Source: Sodalis sp. Psp (lineage in GTDB: Bacteria; Pseudomonadota; Gammaproteobacteria; Enterobacterales; Enterobacteriaceae). Taken from it: a DNA stretch of 64,000 bases. Below the pieces are notes generated by a model. The model worked only from the letters and a program-made list of their open reading frames with translations, ran no database searches and was not told the origin of the DNA. This document shows positions 54,795 to 64,000 of this stretch, piece by piece. The first letter of the stretch is position 1, and each line of letters begins with the position of its first letter. The stretch lies in the NCBI GenBank assembly GCA_024648745.1, contig JAHCVB010000001.1, positions 372,001 to 436,000 on the forward strand. Reading direction: 5' to 3'. The position numbers and the translations under genes were made by a program.

Positions 54795-57071
54795 TTATTT
54801 AGTATACAGTACCTCAGCTTTGTGTTTCTGTGTACTGAGAAATTGATATTGTAGCGTCTGATTCTTTCTATCCAATTTAACACGCACTGAGCCACCATTG
54901 ACCAGCGAGCCAAACAGTAGTTCGTTAGTCAGAGGTTTTTTCAAATTTTCCTGCACCACACGGGCCATGGGACGAGCACCCATCGTTTTGTCATAGCCTT
55001 TGTTGCATAGCCAGTTGCGTGCGTCATCACTAACTTCTAGCGAAACACCCTTAGCGTCTAATTGCGCTTGCAACTCAACAATGAATTTGTCAATTACCTG
55101 CTGAATAACCTCGATAGAAAGGTGATTAAACCAAATAACGTTATCCAAACGGTTACGGAATTCCAATGTAAACACCTTCTTAATTTCTGACATAGCAGCC
55201 ATACTTTTATCCTGCTGAATTAATCCTATCGATTGACGCTGGGTTTCCTGCACACCAGCGTTAGTTGTCATAACCAAGATTACATTATGAAAATTTACCT
55301 TACGGCCATTGTTATCAGTCAACATCCCATTATCCATCACCTGCAACAACAAATTGAAAACATCCGGATGTGCTTTCTCAATTTCGTCCAGCAGTAGTAC
55401 TGAATGCGGATGCTTGAGTACGGCATTGGTAAGCAAACCACCTTGATCATAACCCACATAACCAGGAGGGGCTCCAATCAGAAGACTCACAGTGTGACGT
55501 TCCATATACTCGGACATATCGAACCGCAGCAATTCAATATTCAGCGCTTTGGCTAGCTGTACCGTCACCTCGGTTTTACCGACACCTGTTGGGCCGGCAA
55601 ACAGAAAAGAACCAACCGGCTTATGCTCCTGACCTAAGCCGGCACGGTTCATCTTGATCGCCTCAGTCAACGTCTCGATAGCTTTATCCTGACCAAAAAC
55701 CAGTATCTTTAGACAATCACCTAGATTCTTCAGCATATTGCGATCACTCGCTGAGACAGTTTTCTCTGGAATACGGGCGATATGCGCCACCACAGATTCA
55801 ATATCTGCCACATTCACGGTTTTTTTGCGCTTACTAACCGGTATCAATCGGCTGCGGGCGCCTGCCTCGTCGATTACATCGATAGCTTTATCTGGTAGAT
55901 GGCGATCGTTAATGTATTTTACCGCTAGCTCTACTGCTGCCCTTACCGCCTTCGCGGTATAACGCACATTGTGATGTGCTTCGTATTTTGTTTTCAAACC
56001 GATGAGAATCTGCACAGTTTCATCCACCGTCGGTTCCGTAATATCTATCTTCTGAAAACGGCGCACTAGGGCACGGTCCTTTTCAAAGATATTACTAAAT
56101 TCCCGGTAAGTGGTAGAACCCATGACACGAATTTTACCGCTAGAGAGCAGCGGCTTAATTAGATTAGCTGCATCTACCTGTCCTCCAGACGCAGCGCCAG
56201 CACCGATGATGGTGTGAATCTCATCGATAAACAGAATGCTGTTCTGGTCCTGTTCGAGTTGTTTAAGCAGCGCCTTAAATCTTTTTTCAAAATCACCACG
56301 GTATTTGGTGCCAGCCAGTAGTGAACCGATATCCAATGAATAAATAGTGCAGTCAGCAATTACTTCAGGCACTTCACCACGCACAATTCGCCAGGCTAGC
56401 CCTTCTGCAATAGCGGTTTTTCCTACCCCAGATTCACCTACTAATAACGGATTATTTTTACGGCGGCGGCACAAAACCTGAATAGTCCGCTTCAGCTCAT
56501 GGTTACGGCCAATTAATGGGTCAATGCCACCGACATGCGCTAACTGGTTAAGATTAGTGGTGAAGTTTTCCATACACTCCTCCCCGCCTAACTGCTCTTC
56601 GTTGATCGGCGTTTCAGAATCGGGTGCCTGCATCTCGTCTTTACGCATTCCGTGGGAGATAAAATTAACTACGTCTAACCGGCTGACATCATGTTTACGC
56701 AGCAAATAAGCTGCCTGGGATTCTTGCTCACTAAAAATCGCCACCAGTACGTTAGCACCGGAAACTTCGTTTCGTCCGGATGACTGGACGTGGAAGACCG
56801 CACGCTGCAATACGCGCTGGAAACTGAGTGTTGGCTGTGTTTCTCGCTCTTCGTCACTCACAGGTAAAGTCGGTGTGGTTTGTTCGATGAAGGCTTCCAG
56901 TTCCTGGCGCAAGACTACCAGATCGACCGTACACGCCCCCAGCGCTTCGCGGGCTGCAGGATTGCTGAGCAGGGCAAGAAGCAGATGTTCCACAGTCATA
57001 AATTCATGCCGGTGTTCTCGCGCTCTGGCGAAAGCCATATTTAAACTGAGTTCCAGTTCTTGATTGAGCAT
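54795..57071 (-). CDS. clpA: ClpA, ATPase subunit of ClpAP protease
   Basis: 758 residues from the ATG at 57071 ([15 protein letters not shown]), the exact E. coli length; GGGAGG just upstream supports this start over the GTG two codons earlier. N-domain, then AAA+ module D1 with Walker A GESGVGKT and module D2 with GPTGVGKT, pore loop [13 protein letters not shown] and C-terminal [17 protein letters not shown]. Two changes at normally constant places: leucine at residue 530 instead of arginine in VSRLIGAPPG, and leucine instead of proline in FTPEFRNRLD. Its adaptor gene clpS, just upstream, is a pseudogene. It unfolds substrates into ClpP, which is not in the window. Confidence 0.96.
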   Translation of the reverse strand: MLNQELELSLNMAFARAREHRHEFMTVEHLLLALLSNPAAREALGACTVDLVVLRQELEAFIEQTTPTLPVSDEERETQPTLSFQRVLQRAVFHVQSSGRNEVSGANVLVAIFSEQESQAAYLLRKHDVSRLDVVNFISHGMRKDEMQAPDSETPINEEQLGGEECMENFTTNLNQLAHVGGIDPLIGRNHELKRTIQVLCRRRKNNPLLVGESGVGKTAIAEGLAWRIVRGEVPEVIADCTIYSLDIGSLLAGTKYRGDFEKRFKALLKQLEQDQNSILFIDEIHTIIGAGAASGGQVDAANLIKPLLSSGKIRVMGSTTYREFSNIFEKDRALVRRFQKIDITEPTVDETVQILIGLKTKYEAHHNVRYTAKAVRAAVELAVKYINDRHLPDKAIDVIDEAGARSRLIPVSKRKKTVNVADIESVVAHIARIPEKTVSASDRNMLKNLGDCLKILVFGQDKAIETLTEAIKMNRAGLGQEHKPVGSFLFAGPTGVGKTEVTVQLAKALNIELLRFDMSEYMERHTVSLLIGAPPGYVGYDQGGLLTNAVLKHPHSVLLLDEIEKAHPDVFNLLLQVMDNGMLTDNNGRKVNFHNVILVMTTNAGVQETQRQSIGLIQQDKSMAAMSEIKKVFTLEFRNRLDNVIWFNHLSIEVIQQVIDKFIVELQAQLDAKGVSLEVSDDARNWLCNKGYDKTMGARPMARVVQENLKKPLTNELLFGSLVNGGSVRVKLDRKNQTLQYQFLSTQKHKAEVLYTK

Positions 57072-57116
57072 TGGCACCTCCCAAAATTGATTCCCCTTTT
57101 AGGCCTTTTAGAGTAC

Positions 57117-57420
57117 AAAGCAACGGTGCTTATTTTCCCTGGCAATAGTGTTTGATGTGGACCCTCTTGGTCTCCATAACCTCAGCAGTGTAGTTCATGG
57201 ATACCGCATACAGTTTTCCCTGAAATCTGATAATGTAACCTAAGCATCGGTTGCGTTGCACGTTCAACAATATAAGAAAAGAACTGTTACAATACGTCAA
57301 CAACAAATTCTATTGAAGTGTAGTTGTCATTGATAAATATAATTTTGTACATAAATAAGATTTTACTGAACTTTTTACTTAATCTTAAGGTAGATATAAT
57401 TCATTCAGTCTATCACTTGT
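57117..57420 (-). pseudogene. clpS: clpS pseudogene, N-end rule adaptor of ClpAP
   Basis: Directly upstream of clpA on the same strand, as in E. coli. Reads MYKIIFINDNYTSIEFVVDV then L, stop, QFFSYIVERATQPMLRLHYQ, matching [40 protein letters not shown]. Then a frameshift at GKTVCGIH; the C-terminal END region is scrambled. The N-terminal tail before MYK is also gone. Dead beyond doubt. Confidence 0.88.
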
Positions 57421-57739
57421 CTTAACTTACCGTATTTGTCTAACGTTAAACCACTAACTGTACTAGAGCAGTCTCTTTTCATTATCTTAATCATTGACTA
57501 ATCAAAATAGCCGTCAGCGGTGTCAGGGTTTTATCCTGATGTACTGACAATCATTAAAAATAATTTAAATAACTCATTAATTTATATTTTTATAATATAA
57601 TTATATAACTATACAACCTTCTTGAGGTATCTCTCACAGTCATTTCCCTCTACTTGTATTGAAGATATAAACATAAGCAGCTGCTGGTAATCAGACAATT
57701 ACGGCTTCGGCAATCCACAGTTGAGAGGGATGTAGAAAT
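57421..57739. other. Spacer between clpS and cspD remnants
   Basis: About 320 AT-rich bases between two divergent dead genes. No frame or RNA seen. It presumably once held both promoters. Confidence 0.45.
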
Positions 57740-57900
57740 ATGAAAGTAAAACTAAATGATTCGACAACGCCAAAGGGGATATCTTGATATATTACTCTAA
57801 TAATTAGGTGGATAGTTACTGGATAATGGAGACCACAGCCAAGTTGTTAAATTTGAAGCTCATAACGCCTAGTAATGCTCTTCACAACTCATTGTATCAT
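57740..57900 (+). pseudogene. cspD: cspD remnant (cold-shock-like protein)
   Basis: Divergent from clpS, as cspD is in E. coli. ATG at 57740, then MKVK; one frame over FDNAKG (family WFNNAKG); then DILIYYSNN, stop, VDSYW, matching DIFAHYSTIQMDGYR. The PEGGGE loop is deleted and the tail fades after about 57,850. A 100-codon frame starting at 57808 begins inside this remnant and is not a gene. Confidence 0.68.
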
Positions 57901-59369
57901 CTCCTAAATACTAGCCTGCTGTTAGTACTTTCTACCGGAAACAATTATACACTTTCAAGTTATAACATTTTTCTTTTGCTACGCAAATTTAATTATATTG
58001 AACGTCGAATAACTCATGCTTTAAATATGATAAATAGGTTGTTATCGAATCTTCCCGACACTTTTCGTGAGTGTGTTGCCGTTAATCTTCTTTTTGCATC
58101 CTTGAATTAAAATATTCAAGTAAAAGAAATGGTCCCTGGTATGTATTCCTTGGTCCATTGTTCATTCTTTCCCTAATTATCGATTGCTAGCCATGATGCA
58201 GCGTGAGCAGCGATTTGAATACTGGACATTAAACCTGGCTTTCCTTGCCCAATTTCTCTAGTAACTTAGCTTTGGATTAGCATTTATACCGTCATTAATG
58301 TTTAGATCACATCATCTATTATGACAGAAAAACCAGCAGCTAGAAGGGATACCAAACAGTAGCGCTGCTATGTCAAGTCTGGAAGCTTTAGCATCAGCAT
58401 TTGATAACCAATTTGACCGGCGGTATCGGCCGGCAGCATAAATATTTCCGAACAAAATCCACGCTAGGTAGCAAAAAGTACAACGCGCTTAAAATCTGAC
58501 AACCCAAATAACACCATCTGACCCAGGGAATGGCGCGCATCATACCAAAGCCACAGCAGGTTTTGATAAGCACTATGGTTAGACTGGGGCTAGAAACAAC
58601 CCAGTCAAATCTCAGGCATGGCTGCTATTGCTGAAAAACTGTGCATCCCAAAGCATTGAAAAGCAGTACTATATCTAAACAGCGAATCGTGACCAGCGCA
58701 GTACCTGCTATCATCATCGCCACTGGTGCCCCAAATGGGGAGGCGTCAATGGTCGTGCCGCTCAGTATCTCCGGCATTACTTTTCTCCTTAGAATACATT
58801 CCCGTACCATCTAACAATGGCGTACTCCTTAATATTAACAGCGATTCAATCAATCAGCTACGAGTGTGTACAGAAAAAGATTACTCTGGTACTGTTTTTC
58901 GGACCATCAGACGATAAGATCAATCATGCCCACCATCGCTAAGATAATAAGAAGAGTTGGATATTGATTTCTTTAATTGACTTCCGTTCACACGTTAGAG
59001 AAAGCCAGAATTGGCAATGTGGTTGGAACTCGGACCTGAAACAAAACTCGTGATAACCGGCTTATCGAATGACAGAATAAACGGCAGTATGAACGGCATG
59101 AGTTATAAGTACGTTTGGCACATCTGTTCCCTCCTGCTACAGTAAACATAATGCAACTGAGCGATTATAATTAATTTGCCTGCTGTTGATAGGCTCTAGA
59201 TAGCAAGCATATATGGCATCAAAGATGTCCGACATGAGCAACAGGGTGAATTTACCGTAGTTGGAACTCCCAATGGAAGACGAATACTCTCCCTACAAGA
59301 GTTAAACTAACATCCTAAGATTAGCAATAACAAAGCAGTTCCAATCTCTTCGCAATTACGTATTTCCCC
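57901..59369. other. Silent 1.5-kb stretch between cspD remnant and rimK
   Basis: A hydrophobic 61-codon minus frame at 58625-58810 (MPEILSGTTIDASPFGAPVA...) may be a piece of a membrane protein, but I cannot name it. Nothing else stands out. Confidence 0.4.
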
Positions 59370-60257
59370 TTACTGAAATGGCATATTGGCTAATCTACCT
59401 TCTATAAACGCGATTATTATCGTGGCAATATCGAGACCGCTAGCTGTTTCAATACCTTCCAGCCCTGGTGACGCATTCACTTCTACCACCAGCGGCCCAC
59501 GGTTGGACCGGAGAATATCCACGCCGGCGACATTCAGACCGAGTGCCGCCGTTGCGCGGATCGCAATCGCCTGCTCCGTCGCACTGATGGTCACCAACCG
59601 TGCGGTACCACCGCGATGCAGATTAGAGCGGAAATCCCCCGCCTTAGCTTGACGCTCAATCGCCGTCATTACCTGATCGCCCACCACTAGACAGCGGATA
59701 TCGCAGCCGCAGGCTTCGGAAATAAACTCTTGCACCAGAAACTGCGCTTTCAAGCTGCGAAATGCTTCGATTACGCTTTCTGCCGCCTGTTTGGTTTCTG
59801 CTAGCACTACCCCGATTCCCTGCATGCTTTCCACAAATTTCACCACCAGCGGGGCTCCGCCTACCATAGCAATGAGTTCACCGATATCGTCCGGAGAATC
59901 TGCAAACCCAGTGATTGGCAGGCTAATACCTTGACTTGCCAGCAGCTGCAGAGAGCACAACTTGTTCCGCGCGCAGGCAATCGCAGCTGACTCGTTAAGA
60001 GAATAGCTGCCCAGCATCTCAAACTGCCTCAGTACGGCGAGACCAAGAGTGGTCAAAGAGCCAATACGTGGAATCATAGCGTCATAGTATCCCAATCGTC
60101 CGCCATGGTAATGCATTGCAGATGCGACGCTGTTTATATTCATATAGCAGTAAAGTGGATCGATAATGTCGACCTTATGACCTCGGGCCTGGGCGGTTTC
60201 ACGCAGGCGGCGACAGGAAAAAAGGGTGCTATCACGGGACAGAATTGCTAATTTCAC
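59370..60257 (-). CDS. rimK: RimK, ATP-grasp ribosomal protein S6 glutamate ligase
   Basis: 295 residues (E. coli 300). Adds glutamates to the C-terminus of ribosomal protein S6. [20 protein letters not shown] at the start, [20 protein letters not shown], the ATP-grasp lysine in [41 protein letters not shown] and the metal-binding [14 protein letters not shown] near the end. Compared with E. coli it lacks two residues at GTAITFYGTA (here GSLTTLGLA) and has a shorter C-terminal tail. It should still fold; function plausible. nfsA, upstream in E. coli, is not found. Confidence 0.92.
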   Translation of the reverse strand: MKLAILSRDSTLFSCRRLRETAQARGHKVDIIDPLYCYMNINSVASAMHYHGGRLGYYDAMIPRIGSLTTLGLAVLRQFEMLGSYSLNESAAIACARNKLCSLQLLASQGISLPITGFADSPDDIGELIAMVGGAPLVVKFVESMQGIGVVLAETKQAAESVIEAFRSLKAQFLVQEFISEACGCDIRCLVVGDQVMTAIERQAKAGDFRSNLHRGGTARLVTISATEQAIAIRATAALGLNVAGVDILRSNRGPLVVEVNASPGLEGIETASGLDIATIIIAFIEGRLANMPFQ

Positions 60258-61412
60258 ATATTATCCAGGGCAATATATTATGTTAGTAACATCATAATCC
60301 GACCCCGGAAGGGGATCGAGAAAAGATTTGAGCCGAGCTGGCAACTTCAGTTACTCCCTCGGTGAAGATTTTTTAACACAGTAGTGTAGGTACCTATCAA
60401 ACTCGAAAGGAAAGATAAGGAGTGAACATGTAATCAAGTAAGATAATCCCTATTTTACCTGTCGGGATAAGCATAATGAACCGTGATAAAATATGACGTG
60501 CATAACATTTTGTTATTTCGACTTTCGTTCATGTGTTGAGGAGTGATTATGTTTGCAGTTTCTGGCATAAAGTTGTCCTTAAATTGTACACACAAAGCAT
60601 TAGCCAAAAATTGAACGCAGAACGGAATGATATCACCTACCGTTATATTAATATCCACACAGAAAGTATTCCAAAGGCAACCTACTCAAAACCGTAGATA
60701 TCTGGTTCGTATTGGTGGTTGCACTAATTCCGAAGCTTGCGTCGAAAAATCTGATCCTGTATCTGTCCTAACGATGCATGCTATCATGGTAAAATTGGTT
60801 TTTTGTCAGCTATCCATGCTCGACCTTAAGCATCCTACTACACCAGAACATCGCACTCAGCTGCTAGATCATTTTATTTATAAAATTAGCATAGATAAAA
60901 GCGTGCTGAGTGCAATGCACGCGCTATACCGGTTGTTGCTATGGGGTTACTTTATTATTTTTGTTGCCATTGATATGCCATATATAATACCTTTGCAGCC
61001 TGTAACATAATCAGGAGGTTAGGAAACACTACCCGATAGGTGAATCAATGAAGAAAATTAAACTGGTAATTTAAAATATATCAATATACTAAATGTAAAT
61101 ACAGATTGCTAATTATCACTTTAAACTCGCAAAAAATGATAGCACTTTCTGCTGCTATGCGGAAGCATTATGGATCTGCTACAGTATATGGGAGTCAATA
61201 GTAGCAAGTCATCGGCAGGAATAAAATAGCTAAATAAAGATATTAACTTTTTGTCTAATCAATCTGGTAGCAGCAGTATTTTACTGTCGACTGGGCAGAG
61301 TGAGCCATAACTGCCACAAAAATTATTTCTCACACTAACAGAGCTGTTTTCTCCGGCGTGTAGTCCTATTGTAAGCTACTACTTTTCTTTGATGTCTCTA
61401 TATTTAAGAAGG
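60258..61412. other. Stretch upstream of rimK with one unassigned frame
   Basis: About 1.15 kb. It contains a 127-codon plus-strand frame at 60627-61010 (MISPTVILISTQKVFQRQ..., ending with a hydrophobic segment LLLWGYFIIFVAIDMPYI) that I do not recognise and that has no clear ribosome-binding site. The rest, to 61412, holds no frame. A strong hairpin terminator at 61413 has no intact gene in front of it. Confidence 0.4.
60627..61010 (+). CDS. Unassigned small frame, possibly spurious
   Basis: 127 codons. The middle part is polar (LSMLDLKHPTTPEHRTQLLD), the end hydrophobic. I cannot place it in a family. It has no good ribosome-binding site and lies in generally decayed DNA, so it may be a chance frame or a fragment of a lost gene. 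Listed only because it is the longest open frame of this silent region. Confidence 0.2.
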   Translation: MISPTVILISTQKVFQRQPTQNRRYLVRIGGCTNSEACVEKSDPVSVLTMHAIMVKLVFCQLSMLDLKHPTTPEHRTQLLDHFIYKISIDKSVLSAMHALYRLLLWGYFIIFVAIDMPYIIPLQPVT

Positions 61413-61450
61413 CCGAGCGTCAGACTGTTAAATTCAGCGCTCGGGTTTTT
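61413..61450 (+). terminator. Orphan intrinsic terminator upstream of sdaC
   Basis: CCGAGCG / CGCTCGG stem with an 18-base loop followed by GTTTTTG. It faces rightward but no intact gene precedes it, so it is probably the terminator of a vanished gene; it may now insulate sdaC. Confidence 0.7.
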
Positions 61451-61691
61451 GTTATTTCATGTTCGTCTGTTTTTCATTACTATCTTTTCAACTGAAGTTG
61501 TCTCGTTATCAGCTGTAAATTAAATTATCTGGGCCGGATTATGTACGCCACTCACTCATGCTACTTGAGTTGAGCGTTATGCTGGAACTGATGATACCGT
61601 GCAAAAATATACGCCCCGAAAATTACGTCTGGCGCAGCATACGATTATATTTTATCTACACTGGTCAAATTCCTTTTTATTTGGAGAACAT

Positions 61692-62975
61692 ATGGACACA
61701 ACAAAAACTTCCTCTGTGCGAGGAATCCCATTTGACACGACCTGGCGCAAAACCGACACAGTATGGATGCTGGGACTATATGGAACGGCCATTGGTGCTG
61801 GCGTTCTATTTTTGCCCATCAACGTGGGAGTGGGTGGTTTGTTACCATTGCTCATTATGACGCTGATTGCCTTTCCTATGACTTTTTTCTCCCATCGTGG
61901 TATGATGCGTTTTGTGTTGTCTGGTAACAGCAAGTGCAATGCCATTACTGATGTAGCGAAAGAGCATTTCGGTAACCGTATTGGCAATCTGATTACGCTG
62001 CTCTACTTCTTTGCTATTTATCCGATTCTTTTGGTCTACAGTGTCGCCATCACGAATACCGCTGAAAGTTTTATCATACATCAGCTCGGCTACAGTGCTC
62101 CGCCACGGGCTCTGCTGGCGATGCTACTGATTACCGGACTGATCATCATCATCAGGCTTGGTAAAGATACCATCATCAAGTCGATGAGCACGTTAGTGTT
62201 CCCTTTCGTCTCGGTGCTGGTATTTTTTTCATTCTACTTAATTCCATACTGGAGGGGTGCAATTTTTAAGTCGTTTCTGGTGCAGCCACAGGCTGACGTC
62301 GGTAGCTTACTCAGCACTTTATGGTTAGCAGTGCCAGTTATGGTGTTCTCTTTTAACCATTCGCCCATAGTCTCCTCGTTCGCTATGTCTAAACGCGAAG
62401 AGTATGGCGTCATGGCTGAAATGAAGTGCTCCCGTATCCTGGCCTGCAGTCACGTGATGATGGTGTTGACTGTGATTTTTTTCGTCTTCAGCTGTGCACT
62501 GAGCTTGACGCCAGAAAAGATGCAGGAAGCCAAAAATCAAAACATTTCCATTTTGTCTTACCTAGCCAACCATTTCGATAATCCGTTTATCGCTTCACTA
62601 GGGTCAGTGATCGCTTTTATCGCCATTGCCAAATCTTTTCTGGGGCATTATCTCGGTGCTAGCGAAGGATTCAGCGGACTGGTGACGTCAGCCTTACAAG
62701 TCCGTAGCAAAAACATTTCCGCCAGTTCGATGAGCAAGATCACTGACATTTTTATGTTGCTAACCGCCTGGCCAGTAGCCACTATTAATCCTAGTATTTT
62801 GGGGATGATTGAAACTCTAGGTGGACCGATAATTTCCATTCTTCTGTTTTTAATGCCGATGTACGCGATTGTGAAAGTACCCGCTATGGAGCGCTATCGA
62901 GGCCTGGCAAGCAACTATTTCGTATGGATAATTGGGCTTGTTGCTCTGACCGCGACGATATATAAGCTACTATAA
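61692..62975 (+). CDS. sdaC: SdaC, serine/proton symporter
   Basis: 427 residues from the ATG at 61692 (MDTTKTSSVRGIPFDTTWRK), with GGAG just upstream; the frame extends 31 codons further but E. coli SdaC (429) starts here. About eleven membrane helices. Conserved blocks: MLGLYGTAIGAGVLFLPIN, LITLLYFFAIYPILLVYSVA, AVPVMVFSFNHSPI, KREEYGVMAEMKCS, SILSYLANHF and NPSILGMIETLGGPI. In E. coli sdaB (serine deaminase) follows; here it is missing, so imported serine would feed other routes. Confidence 0.93.
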   Translation: MDTTKTSSVRGIPFDTTWRKTDTVWMLGLYGTAIGAGVLFLPINVGVGGLLPLLIMTLIAFPMTFFSHRGMMRFVLSGNSKCNAITDVAKEHFGNRIGNLITLLYFFAIYPILLVYSVAITNTAESFIIHQLGYSAPPRALLAMLLITGLIIIIRLGKDTIIKSMSTLVFPFVSVLVFFSFYLIPYWRGAIFKSFLVQPQADVGSLLSTLWLAVPVMVFSFNHSPIVSSFAMSKREEYGVMAEMKCSRILACSHVMMVLTVIFFVFSCALSLTPEKMQEAKNQNISILSYLANHFDNPFIASLGSVIAFIAIAKSFLGHYLGASEGFSGLVTSALQVRSKNISASSMSKITDIFMLLTAWPVATINPSILGMIETLGGPIISILLFLMPMYAIVKVPAMERYRGLASNYFVWIIGLVALTATIYKLL

Positions 62976-63221
62976 AATTGTTTTGCGGCTGGGGAATTCC
63001 CCTCCCCTTTTGTCAAGGACAAACAGATCCGTTCCGGCTATGTAAGTTTTATTAGCATTGAGATGTTGATGTAATATCACTTTCTGAAAAGTTAAAGGGA
63101 GAAACTTAATATTTATGTCGAGATAATCACATTTGGTATGTTTATCAAATACCTGCGCTTCTTCAAGTCTCTTTCTGAGAGACTCTTTATTTCTGCTACG
63201 TATACTTCTTATAATATTCAT
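62970..63221 (-). CDS. Unassigned 83-codon frame
   Basis: Starts MNIIRSIRSRNKESLRKRLE, a basic helix-like N-terminus, then KHTKCDYLDINIKFLPL. GAGAGCG lies 3-9 bases before the ATG, a possible ribosome-binding site. It overlaps the end of sdaC by six bases on the opposite strand. No family recognised; could be a real small protein or chance. Confidence 0.25.
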   Translation of the reverse strand: MNIIRSIRSRNKESLRKRLEEAQVFDKHTKCDYLDINIKFLPLTFQKVILHQHLNANKTYIAGTDLFVLDKRGGEFPSRKTIL

Positions 63222-64000
63222 GAGGCGCTCTCTTTTTCATCCACTATATTATTTATGGTAAGCTAGTTACCATTGGTAAAATTTAGTTATCTAATGACAC
63301 ATTAAAAATTGATGGTAAATGAACAGCTACGTCAAAATAATCAGGCAACCGTCGAGAAATACTTTATTCCGTTATTAATAAATAATCCAACTCTGATCTC
63401 GTTTTCACTAAATCCATAATAATCATAGATAGTGGCGTGGTAACCGGATTTGGAGAACGCCTGAGTATAAATAAGAAATAACAAATCTTGAAGTCCATAA
63501 AAATAATAGCACAATAGAACTCTCATCAACGGTTTCTTGTTTACTTTCTGTATTACTACTAGGTAATAATTATTACAAATATATAAATAAATTAATAGTG
63601 TTGCTTCATCTGGTTAATGAATCATTATTATTCCGACAGCGCCAAGATTTCAAGGATTAACCAGACGATTTCCAACAGTGACATGAAGTGTCTAGAAAAA
63701 TAAAACAATTTATAAGTTGCTACCAGCACAGCTGACATCTGATTTCTCTAGGCTGTCAAAAATAACTATAAATTATTTAATATTAAAAATAATTTTTATA
63801 AATACCTATCTTGTTTATTAACATTTAGCTTATTGTGAAATAATGATACTAAGTAGAATATATTTAATATATCTATCTACATAGATATTGTCTAATTTAA
63901 TTAGACCTTATAGGGGTGACTTCTTGTTACCTAATATTATCATAATTTTCTTTTTCTTCAATATAATCTTGTTATCACTTCAGTCAAACAAGAAGGAAAA
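62976..64000. other. Silent end of the window, increasingly AT-rich
   Basis: No trace of sdaB. Two small minus-strand frames, 62970-63221 (MNIIRSIRSRNKESLRKRLE..., 83 codons) and 63341-63529 (62 codons), resemble nothing I know. A 12-base palindrome GGGGAATTCCCC lies at 62991-63002. From about 63,540 the sequence is very AT-rich. Confidence 0.45.

Noticed and set aside
57808..58110. 100-codon plus-strand frame near clpS
   Set aside because: It begins inside the cspD remnant (VDSYW matches the CspD MDGYR position) and runs on into silent DNA.

Overview
The window reads as a chromosome segment of a host-restricted Enterobacterales symbiont in an intermediate stage of genome decay. I infer a Serratia/Yersinia-type (Yersiniaceae) ancestry, with Serratia symbiotica-like aphid symbionts as one possibility. 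The basis is that every intact protein is close to full length against its enterobacterial counterpart, the small Hha protein is YmoA-like, and the small-type glutamate dehydrogenase and an intact ilvG are present. By my count only about 46% of the bases lie in intact genes. The rest is eroded sequence in which stop codons, frameshifts and deletions break up genes that are still recognisable. There are no insertion sequences, prophages or CRISPR arrays.

Layout. 1-5.1 kb: end of lptG, asd, yhgN, yigL. 5-17.6 kb: an old gene neighbourhood in which recQ, uvrD, dapF, hemC and hemD are intact, while pldB, yigB, xerC, yigA, lptM and the 3' half of cyaA are wrecks. The N-terminal catalytic half of cyaA is still open. 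17.6-25.4 kb: mostly silent DNA with a glutamate dehydrogenase, tRNA-Thr, 4.5S RNA and hha, whose partner tomB is dead. 25.4-30.7 kb: birA-murB, a ravA remnant, hdfR and maoP. 30.7-38.3 kb: a comM remnant, then ilvL-attenuator-ilvGMED directly followed by ilvC, with ilvA and ilvY deleted. 38.3-41.5 kb: rhlB remnant, trxA, rho. 41.7-53.5 kb: the enterobacterial common antigen (ECA) cluster, in which wecA, wzzE, wecB, wecC, rffG, rffH, wecD, wzxE, wecF, wzyE and wecG are all pseudogenes and only wecE is open. 53.6-54.1 kb: tRNA-Arg, -His, -Leu and -Pro. 54.4-64 kb: infA, clpA (adaptor clpS and divergent cspD dead), rimK, sdaC and a silent end.

How the genes work together. What is kept is informational (rho, infA, tRNAs, 4.5S RNA), repair (recQ, uvrD), proteolysis (clpA), cell wall and lysine (asd, dapF, murB), tetrapyrrole (hemC, hemD), biotin ligation (birA) and branched-chain amino acid synthesis (ilvGMEDC). 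Regulation, ECA and accessory partners are being lost. Several losses leave a partner behind: ClpA without ClpS, Hha without TomB, an ilv pathway without threonine deaminase, WecE without the rest of ECA synthesis.

Relative to E. coli the window joins segments from many map positions, so the chromosome is heavily rearranged. Pseudogene identities come from reading frames by eye against remembered family sequences; their ends are approximate.
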